A stretch of 9,252 nt of DNA from Marinoscillum sp964351885 (lineage in GTDB: Bacteria; Bacteroidota; Bacteroidia; Cytophagales; Cyclobacteriaceae). Numbering within the stretch: position 1 is the first letter of the stretch; each line of letters starts with the position of its first letter. This document shows positions 1 to 6,800 of the stretch, in pieces. Below the pieces are notes generated by a model. The model made no database searches. It saw nothing but the letters and a program-made list of their open reading frames with translations, and was not told where the DNA came from. The stretch lies in contig CAYGPP010000151.1 in assembly GCA_964351885.1 (NCBI GenBank), positions 1 to 9,252 on the forward strand, written 5' to 3'. The translations under genes were made by a program, and so were the position numbers.

Positions 1-2203
1 CTTCAGTCGTCTCATCTCCATCGCCGTATCCCAATTGAGCAGCCCCACTACTCCAGCCCGAATCATTAAAATCTGAAGTGAACCATTGCGACCCTTGATC
101 CGAACCATCATCGAGATATTTCCAATCTGAACCTTGGTTAAGAATTATGGTACTTCCGATGGTCTCCCAACCTGAAAATTCATAGCCTCGATGCGCCAAT
201 ACTTCCAACTCCATAGCTTCATCTTTTATTTGACTCGTGATACCTGAAGATATGGGTAACCCATTTAGCATAAGTTCACCAGCATGCTCGTCAGAACTTG
301 ACACAATCAGATCGATTAATCCATTGGAACCATAGTTCTCCAAATCGGACATTAACACAGAAGGCCTAGCTTCGGCGAATCGTTTCAAGTCACTGACTTC
401 CTGTTCCCAGTATTCAATACTCGGAATACCATCTCCATAACTTGATTGTGTCCCTTGCCACCTAGCTATATGGTAGGGGATTTCGCTCCTAATCCGAGCG
501 GCATATTCGTCAATTTCCTGCTTTACGCGATTAGGGCTAAAGGTAGTTGCCATATGACTCGCTAACCGATTTCGGAAGTAGATTTGATAGTCTTCATTCT
601 CAAGCAGATCGCCGAAAGGCAAGACATCTCTGGTGGCAAAATAATCAATGAGATTACTACCAGAACTAAAAAATCCACGATCCAAATCCATCAAAATCCA
701 TCTCCACTTATCACCATCATGGGCCTTCCAAGCCATCACGTTGTGACCGATGGAGGTGTTGCGGACGTAAAGCTCTGTGATGAGATAATCCGTAAAACTT
801 TCAATATCAACCGCTGCTTCCACTGATTCAAAATTGGCCTGAACTGACAAGTCTTTTACGTACAAATTTTCAAAGTTCTCATAAGATGATAAGTTTCCCG
901 ATTCGGCAAGTCTTGCATTTTCGATCATATCGAATGAGCCTTCCTCTAGGTCATAATTACCCACAATGTAATCGGTATCTATTTTAGACCTGATGTTATG
1001 AATACCCATGTAGGCTCCATTAATGTACACCATACATGGCCTTTCTCCCTGAGTATCCACATTCATGTACCCATGTGTGAGCCCCTGACCCAGTATATCT
1101 CTAAACAATGTGTAGCTCCAATCACTCCCTGATGCACGTAAGGAAAAAGAATCAAAAGAGCGCCTATTTCTATCAAAAAACAGTGGATATTCTAGCTTAC
1201 CTGTACCATATCTACCACGGAAGTAGATGCCCAACATTTTCTGTGGCAATACCCATGAATTGAGTCCATTGACCTTGGCGCCAGCCCCTTCATTGAATCC
1301 TGCACGATCACTTCCATCATTTTCAAAGAGCTCAATGTTGATGGGTACTTCCCATTCAGGCTTGAAATCCTGAACATATATTCCTGCTTTAGAATCCCAG
1401 AAATTATCCGGATTACTCACGATCGAAACGATTGGTAATTTTCTATCCTCATAAACATTTTGAAAATAGGAATGCGTCACTATTGGGCCCGGTAACTGAT
1501 TAGGCTCAAAAATTCTTGCGCGTAGAATAGTCGTCTTATCTACGAAATAAGCGGAGCTAACCAAGGGTGAATTCAATGTAGGCTCTGAACCGTCAGTAGT
1601 AAATCTGATTTGAGAGGATTGATTGGCACTAATTGAAACTGAAAATGTCGCATCGAATATGTGTCCTACTTCACTGAAATTAGGATAGATTTTTACAAAA
1701 TCCTGAAATCCTGTACTTCCATTGGCATTGCCCGGCGTAGGGGTGTCAAAATACAACCACTGATCCAGATTGCCTTGGTTGCGACCAAACGACACATCTC
1801 CTTTTTGATAGTCGTAAGACAAAGTATCAATAGGGTTTAAGTCGGCATCATAAATACCAAGCTGCTCACCCTCCTGAGCCAATTTAAAACTGGTATGGTT
1901 TCCAGTGTCTTGATCATCAGCCCAAATGATTACATATCCATTTGCCGCAATAATTAAGTCAGTCGTGACTTCCCATTTATCTTGATTACTCAGGTTATCG
2001 GTAAGAAAATATCCCTTGAGGTTGACCGCTATGCTACCTGCGTTGTAAATTTCAAACCAGTCAGAGTTGTCATCGAAATCTGGATCATTAATGGTATTAC
2101 CATTAGAGGCCATGAACTCATTGATGTATATCTGACTTTTGGCGTGGCTCAGTAAAGTCAAGATCAGCACTAAAGCAGAAAAAAACCTGTTAAAAAAAGT
2201 CAT
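1..2203 (-). CDS. Secreted lamin-tail / CotH kinase-like protein, C-terminus beyond window
   Basis: An open frame of 734 complete codons runs from ATG at 2203 to the left edge without a stop, so the 3' end is missing. Residues 1-24 form a signal peptide (hydrophobic ALVLILTLL, then SHAKSQ). Residues about 25-158 look like a lamin-tail domain (INEFMASN, DDNSDWFEIYN, ending in the GRN...TPTPGNANG pattern). Residues about 165-245 resemble the chitobiase C-terminal-type fold (IRFTTDGSEPT...LRARIF). From about 252 (LPIVSIVSNPDNFWD) to about 590 the sequence matches the CotH family, with IELFENDGS, SLRASGSDW, YINGAYMGIHNIR and RWILMDLDRGF; D506 and D508 are the likely metal ligands. The end (about 685 onward, WKYLDDGSDQG...LGYGDGD) is a jelly-roll-like segment often trailing such proteins. 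CotH proteins are atypical kinases; the role of secreted Bacteroidota members is not established. An SD-like AGAGG lies upstream of the ATG. A T9SS sorting domain beyond the edge is plausible but unseen. Confidence 0.88.
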   Translation of the reverse strand, partial: MTFFNRFFSALVLILTLLSHAKSQIYINEFMASNGNTINDPDFDDNSDWFEIYNAGSIAVNLKGYFLTDNLSNQDKWEVTTDLIIAANGYVIIWADDQDTGNHTSFKLAQEGEQLGIYDADLNPIDTLSYDYQKGDVSFGRNQGNLDQWLYFDTPTPGNANGSTGFQDFVKIYPNFSEVGHIFDATFSVSISANQSSQIRFTTDGSEPTLNSPLVSSAYFVDKTTILRARIFEPNQLPGPIVTHSYFQNVYEDRKLPIVSIVSNPDNFWDSKAGIYVQDFKPEWEVPINIELFENDGSDRAGFNEGAGAKVNGLNSWVLPQKMLGIYFRGRYGTGKLEYPLFFDRNRRSFDSFSLRASGSDWSYTLFRDILGQGLTHGYMNVDTQGERPCMVYINGAYMGIHNIRSKIDTDYIVGNYDLEEGSFDMIENARLAESGNLSSYENFENLYVKDLSVQANFESVEAAVDIESFTDYLITELYVRNTSIGHNVMAWKAHDGDKWRWILMDLDRGFFSSGSNLIDYFATRDVLPFGDLLENEDYQIYFRNRLASHMATTFSPNRVKQEIDEYAARIRSEIPYHIARWQGTQSSYGDGIPSIEYWEQEVSDLKRFAEARPSVLMSDLENYGSNGLIDLIVSSSDEHAGELMLNGLPISSGITSQIKDEAMELEVLAHRGYEFSGWETIGSTIILNQGSDWKYLDDGSDQGSQWFTSDFNDSGWSSGAAQLGYGDGDETTE

Positions 2204-2267
2204 AGCAAAGCCTCTGAAAATAATGTGCGAATTTAGTGAATAATTATCCCTAGAAGCCTATTCCAAC

Positions 2268-2301
2268 TAAAGTTAAAAACCGCATTAAATTCACACTCAA
2301 A
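2268..2301 (-). promoter_or_regulatory. Weak Bacteroidota-type promoter candidate for the CotH-like gene
   Basis: On the minus strand, TTTG (2301-2298) is followed after 22 bases by TAACTTTA (2275-2268). The Bacteroidota sigma-ABfr consensus is TTTG, about 19 bases, TAnnTTTG. The -7 element differs in its last base and the spacer is long, so this is only a candidate. It would give a leader of roughly 55-60 bases before ATG 2203. The rest of the 2204-2499 divergent gap is AT-rich. I found no convincing promoter for the plus-strand receiver gene there; TATATTTAG at 2474-2482 resembles a -7 element but has no TTTG at the right distance. Confidence 0.22.
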
Positions 2302-2499
2302 TACCACTTTGAACCAATAGTGAAAACGAAATAATACGCATGAATTGAATCATGGTTCGTTTAAAAAACACGAGGATTGGTCGGAAATATTCTTTCTTCA
2401 TATGGGTTTTGATTGATGAAAAAATTAAACCCATTCTACAATCGAATCTATCACCTATCTATTTCGTTTGCCTTATATTTAGGTCATAAAACAAACCGT

Positions 2500-2880
2500 A
2501 TGTCAACAGTCTACAAGTGCCTCGCCATTGACGATGATCCGTTATTCATCCGAAAACTTTCCATCTTTATTGAATCTTTGGATTGGCTGGAGCTTATAGA
2601 TACTTATAACAGTCCAGTGAAAGGCGCTAAAGCTATTTTCGAGATTAAGCCTGACATCTTGTTTTTGGATATGGAAATGCCTCACATAGATGGAAACTAT
2701 TTGGTGGATTGGGTGGGGCCGAGACTGGATAAAATGGAAAACCCTCCTAAAATAATCATTGTCTCATCTCTCCACTTTGAGCCAGAAGATAGACTGTCAA
2801 ACGTGGCTGGGTACATCAATAAAGGTGATGTGAAGGACGCAGAAAGCTTAGGGAAAATGATAAAGGAGATTATCGATTGA
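2500..2880 (+). CDS. Single-domain response regulator (receiver only)
   Basis: This 126-residue protein is a lone CheY-like receiver domain with no output domain. It shows the acidic pocket (AIDDDP, D11-D12), the phosphoacceptor D57 in ILFLDMEMPHIDG, the switch Ser S89 in IIIVSS, and the conserved K108 in GYINKGD. All residues needed for phosphoryl transfer are therefore present. I chose ATG 2500 because the receiver fold begins at once (YKCLAIDDDP) and an A-rich stretch (ATAAAACAAACC) precedes it, as is common in Bacteroidota. The frame stays open to TTG 2413 and ATG 2416, but those 29 extra residues look unlike a receiver N-terminus. Such proteins usually act through protein partners in phosphorelays or by binding a target directly. 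The frame ends one base before the convergent stop of a broken histidine kinase, which suggests a former two-component pair; its present kinase is unknown. Confidence 0.9.
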   Translation: MSTVYKCLAIDDDPLFIRKLSIFIESLDWLELIDTYNSPVKGAKAIFEIKPDILFLDMEMPHIDGNYLVDWVGPRLDKMENPPKIIIVSSLHFEPEDRLSNVAGYINKGDVKDAESLGKMIKEIID

Positions 2881-2881
2881 C

Positions 2882-3097
2882 TCAACCTGCCATAGGTAGT
2901 GAAACAATAAAAGTAGTGCCTTTACCTCCTACGCTTTCTACTTTAATCTCCCCTTTGTTCATCTTCACAAACTTATTCAGCAGCTAAAACCTAGCCCCAC
3001 TCCTTTTTCTCCCTGTATACCGAATGTACTTGACTGACCAGACAGTTTGAAAATATCCGTGAGCTTATTCTGAAAAACTCCAATACCAGAGTCTTTG
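2882..3097 (-). pseudogene. Histidine kinase remnant (end of HATPase domain, truncated and frameshifted)
   Basis: On the minus strand about 70 codons encode the last part of a sensor kinase ATPase domain. The piece from about 3097 to 2985 reads SIKDSGIG...LTDIFKLSG...QGEKGVGLGF, covering the G1 box (DSGIG) and the Gly-rich GxGLG lid motif. It then hits an in-frame TGA. Shifting frame at about 2984 restores LLNKFVKMNKGEI...GGKGTTFIVSLP and a natural stop at 2882-2884. Intact relatives read GLGL-x-L-C-K-x-F-V, so one base appears to be missing from the x codon. The whole N-terminal portion (sensor, dimerisation and phosphoacceptor His, N box) is absent: upstream of about 3097 the sequence becomes repeat DNA with a TAA directly before it in this frame. 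It therefore cannot make a working kinase. It lies tail to tail with the receiver gene, with one base between the two stops. Confidence 0.85.
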
Positions 3098-3193
3098 ATG
3101 GATTAAGGTTGAGACGAGGTTGCCACAATCATGCTTCCCTCCCAATGACGTCATTAAATACCGTCATCATGAAGTATGAAGGGATCTTTTGAC
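3096..3193 (+). repeat. Direct repeat, copy 1 (about 98 bp)
   Basis: Begins TGATGGATTAAGG and ends GGGATCTTTTGAC. It matches 3435-3531 almost base for base, with a handful of substitutions and one single-base length difference near 3133. The left boundary coincides with the point where the histidine kinase homology stops. Confidence 0.9.
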
Positions 3194-3236
3194 CTTCTAT
3201 CATAGATTCCTTTAGTTATACCTCTTTGTAATTACG
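3162..3236. repeat. Imperfect inverted repeat (palindromic element)
   Basis: The left arm 3162-3187 (CGTCATCATGAAGTATGAAG, then GGATCT) pairs imperfectly with the right arm 3204-3236 (AGATTCCTTTAG...GTAATTACG). The arms are separated by 16 bases. Several gaps are needed for pairing, so this is an eroded copy. Confidence 0.5.
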
Positions 3237-3246
3237 ATAACAAAGC

Positions 3247-3390
3247 GGTCATTCCGGTTTTGGTCGAATGCAATGAGATAAAATACCGGAATCTCCTTTG
3301 CAGAGACATGACATGGACGATTGATATCCTTATGTGTAGGAGGCGAGAGATTCCAGTATTTCTGCGCAGCGCTACGAAAATCGGAATGGC
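3247..3390. repeat. Inverted repeat with ~45-bp arms
   Basis: The left arm 3247-3295 begins GGTCATTCCGGTTTTGG and ends CCGGAATCTC. The right arm 3347-3390, read on the minus strand, begins GCCATTCCGATTTTCG and ends ACTGGAATCTC. The arm ends match closely and their centres are degenerate. The 51-base spacer (3296-3346) shows no gene. The arms could form a large stem in RNA or single-stranded DNA. No transposase or target-site duplication was seen. Confidence 0.75.
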
Positions 3391-3434
3391 GCTTGGAGGT
3401 GTTCTTCCTCGTTTTATGATTTCGTGTGGCTTGC

Positions 3435-3531
3435 TGATGGATTAAGGTTGAGACGAGGTTGCCACAATCATCTTCCATCCCAATGACGTCATTGAATACC
3501 GTCATCGCCAAGTATGAAGGGATCTTTTGAC
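3435..3531 (+). repeat. Direct repeat, copy 2 (about 97 bp)
   Basis: Second copy of the repeat at 3096-3193, about 339 bases downstream, in the same orientation. After the shared GGGATCTTTTGAC the two copies diverge completely, so this is a true boundary. Confidence 0.9.
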
Positions 3532-3629
3532 TTCCACTTACAGGCTCCTAAAGCAGTAGCACGTCATGGAAACGAAGAATCATCAAAATAAGTCGAAACC
3601 AACACTCACTCTGAAAACCCAATCAATAC

Positions 3630-3806
3630 TTAGGACTTCTTCTTTTGATAGATCTTCTTCGCGCCATAAGCACCACCAGCTGCCAGTAAGAGCGTAAGTC
3701 CCCCATCGATTGGCGTAGCTGGTGGTGGTCCTTGAGCGAATGCGGGCAATACGGTAAGTAGTAATACAGGCAATATTGCTGCAATTCTAATCATGTCTTT
3801 TTTCAT
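3630..3806 (-). CDS. PID-CTERM sorting-domain micro-protein (58 aa)
   Basis: ATG at 3806-3804 opens a 58-residue frame ending in TAA at 3632-3630. Residues 1-24 are a signal peptide: MKKDMIR, hydrophobic IAAILPVLLLTVL, then PAFA before Q25. The mature part starts QGPPPATP and runs straight into PIDGG (32-36), a hydrophobic stretch LTLLLAAGGAYGA (37-49) and a basic tail KKIYQKKKS. This layout of short motif, membrane segment and basic end is that of the PID-CTERM family of Bacteroidota, which resembles exosortase-type sorting signals such as PEP-CTERM. No sorting enzyme is visible in this window. The gene starts 23 bases after the stop of the giant T9SS protein on the same strand, with no evident terminator between them, so co-transcription is likely. 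The function of the family is not known to me. The match of PIDGG-L-LLLAAG-AYGAKK is strong. Confidence 0.87.
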   Translation of the reverse strand: MKKDMIRIAAILPVLLLTVLPAFAQGPPPATPIDGGLTLLLAAGGAYGAKKIYQKKKS

Positions 3807-3829
3807 AAGGCTGTTGTCTACTTAGAAGG

Positions 3830-6800
3830 TTATTTCAAAATAACTTTTCGGGAAGTCACACCATCTGTGACCAGATAAATTCCGACTGCCAACTCATCCA
3901 AATCAGTCATAGTAGATCGATTGACCAAGATGGTTTTCATTCTAACCCCTGCCAGATTGTATACTTGGTAATAGGTAGGTGCAGTAGCTCCTGTTTCGAT
4001 GTAAAGTACCTTCTCTGATGTGTAGATATTCACGGAAAGCTCGTCTAGCGCAAGTGCTCCTGATAAGGTCGTCAATACGAAACGATCAGCAGTTTCGCCT
4101 TGCTCTAATGTGAACGTGTAGCCATAGGCATTGGCAAGTACGCGCTCACCTGTCTCCTTGTCAAGCAAGTAAAGCGCCTGACCCGCAAGATGCTCTAGCT
4201 TGAAACTGAGAGCGTACGTGCCTGCTTCCGCAACCCTGATACCTACAGAAATCTCAACCACCTGACTATTCACTGTTTGGATGGCTAAAGCTTCATTTGC
4301 TTTCTGGGTATAGATCAGATAGTCTGCTGTAGGGTTAAACACCTTGGCATCATAGCCTGCTGTTAGTACTTCATTAGCTACAGCGTCATTCCAACCAACA
4401 ATCGCTTGTCTTTGCAAACCATCATCGTGTGTAAGGTTCAGTCGGATGATTGGTTTCTCAGCTTTCCTGAAGAAGTTGTCATCTGCATTGAAACTAGACC
4501 TCCTCATAGCCTCAGTGAAAGTGATGTCTCCTGCCCCATTGTTGAGCTTTACAAAGAAGCCCTGGGCTGAACCGATGTGATTGTTCCAACGGGCATCATT
4601 GTCGATTCCATTGTTGTCCGTGGCACCAGACTTGTTGGCTACTATATAATCTGCGTTGCTTCCTCTCACTGTTTCAGAACCATTATCATCCCAGAGATAA
4701 ACTGCACCTGTGGTGTTGGTATTGGCATCTAAGAAATCATCTATGAAGATGGCCGCTGGATATGGATTGGCTACCAAGTTCCAACCTTCCGTAGCGTCAT
4801 TGATTGCATCATTTGGAGTGCCTGTGTATGTTCCAGGTATAGTGACTGTTCCGTCATTTGGTCTTCCTGTAAACTCAATCAACTGCTTGTTGGCCTGAGC
4901 ATAACCTTTTGCAGGTATCATAATTTCATTGGTATTTTGCCAAATCCACCGATTCAAGCCTTCATTATTGCCGTAAGCCACCATTTCGTTATATGTATAG
5001 ACAATTGGCCCAAGGGAAGCAGTCTTCACCCCCTCGTCAATTTTCATTGGTGATCCAACGAAGCTATACTTACCATCTGCATAACGAGTGTTTCTTTTGA
5101 TTAAAATATTGTTGCTGATGGTGTTTCCAGCATAAGTGATCAAGGATGCTCCAGATTCTATAGTAAGCACACCATCATTGATCAAATTTCCTTTCACATC
5201 TAATGTGCCCTCTCCATCTACTGTCAGGGATTTATCAGTATTGACCGTCAAATTATTAACTACAAATGCTCCATCTACCGAAAAAGTATAATTTCCTGCT
5301 ATAATAGCATCATCAGTAGCTGTTGGAGGTGCGCCCTCAGTCCAGCTGGTGCCATCCCACACATTAGCGCAGAGTTCTTGAATGAGAGCCTGTTGGTCAT
5401 CACAATCCAAATTGTTAGATACGAATCCTGTAGGTGTAGTACAAGATACCTTACCGCCATAGCTACTCAAAACAGAATGACCTCCGACTTGAAGAAGGTT
5501 ATTGCCTTCACCTAATGAATAAACCCTCGAAATAGGAGAACTTTCTAACGAAAACCATTCTTGTGTTTCCATATTCCACTCCACAACTTCGAATGATTCT
5601 TCATCAGAAATAAAAGGATTTCCAGAAGGAATGGAAAACTCTGCAGCGGCATAAAGTTTCTGGTTCACCACCGCAATATCAAAGACATTCTCCCCTTCTC
5701 CATTCAAACTCATAGGTGTCCATGTCTCTAAACTCGAATCCCATTTTGCCGCCCTTCGCGCAGATTCGCCCCCAGCGCTCCAAAAATCACCACCTATAAA
5801 TACATCCGACCCATGGGTTGCAATGCTCAAGGCTGTAGCGTTAACTCCCGTACCCATAGGGCTCCAGGTCATATTTGTAAAAGAGTATTGTGCTACACGA
5901 CTTGCAATAACCCCCCCGATCTGTAAAAATGCGCCCCCCGCATATAGTTTGTCATTGGCTATTTCCAAGTCTAGTATAGGTCCAGTGGTGCCTGAAATGG
6001 CTGTCCACGCTTCATTATCCCTATTCCACTCAGCCAAATATGGAGAGCTACTTCCTCCAGCGGTTGTAAAAGCACCACCTACGTAGAGTTTGGATTCGTG
6101 CAGTGCCAGGGCATAAACTGATGAATTTGTTCCATCTCCAAGGGACGACCAAGAACTTGTTTGCGTATTCCATTTGGCAATTCGCAGTGCCGTATTATCT
6201 CCAGCCAGGCTAAAATCACCTCCGACATAGACATCATTCTCCTTGACCAATATGGCCCGGACAGTTCCATTTAAACCAGACCCAAGGGATGACCAAGATT
6301 CAGTCTTCTTATTCCATCTGACAATCCTATTGGCAGCTTGTCCTCCCGCAGTAGTAAATGAACCACCAATGTAGATAGCATTTCCTGCATCTACTATCGC
6401 TTCTACGATTCCATTCAATCCCGAACCATAAGTAGTCCATTCAGTATAACTGGCATCTCCAAATCCATCATCATCCGTATCTGGATACCAAACTTGACCT
6501 GGAAATTGTACTTCATCTAAGTCTTCACAATCAGAGCTATCCAATATATATCCATTTGGTTGCTCACACTGCGTCAGTGTGTTGCTAGCATCGCCATAGC
6601 CATCGCCATCTGTATCTGCATACCAGATTTGACCGGGGTATTCACTTCCATTATTGTCATTGCAGTCTGTATGGTCAATGACATAGCCTACGGGCTGCTC
6701 ACAACTTGTTATACCAGTACCGTTAATGTCACCATAGCCATCTCCATCTAAGTCGGCATACCAGACAGTAGAAGGATTGACCAAAAACTCATTGTCATCA

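Larger units (their letters stand above)
3096..3560. repeat. Non-coding mosaic of degenerate palindromic interspersed repeats
   Basis: This gene-free block between the kinase remnant and the PID-CTERM gene consists largely of sequences of the CGTCATT...GAAG..ATCT / AGATT.CTT...AATGACG type, the pattern of a palindromic dispersed repeat found between genes in many bacteria. Elements are joined end to end: right end AATGACG and left end CGTCATT fuse into the palindrome AATGACGTCATT at 3144-3155 and 3482-3493 (in the second copy extended to CAATGACGTCATTG, 3481-3494). Open frames on both strands here (3212-3511 minus, 3260-3445 plus) are translations of the repeats and carry no recognisable domain. 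From 3561 to 3629 I see nothing identifiable and no clear terminator. Confidence 0.65.

Noticed and set aside
584..826. Plus-strand 80-residue frame, and the minus-strand 61-residue frame at 1192-1377
   Set aside because: Shadows of the CotH-like gene, whose own minus-strand frame shows clear domain matches throughout 1-2203.
2413..2499. Start of the receiver gene at TTG 2413 or ATG 2416
   Set aside because: This would add 29 residues unlike any receiver N-terminus. ATG 2500 begins two or three residues before the first beta strand, as usual in the family.
3481..3494. CAATGACGTCATTG as a regulator-binding operator
   Set aside because: The palindrome is better explained as the fused ends of two repeat elements. 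It is not near a promoter of an intact gene, and its second copy sits in the same repeat context.
3212..3511. 99-residue open frame on the minus strand, and the 61-residue plus-strand frame at 3260-3445
   Set aside because: Both lie inside the palindromic repeat array. Their sequence simply reflects the repeat arms, with no domain, no signal and an overlapping frame on the other strand.
3096..3531. Insertion sequence bounded by the 98-bp direct repeats
   Set aside because: No transposase fragment lies between the copies. The interval is only about 240 bp and consists of palindromic repeat DNA.
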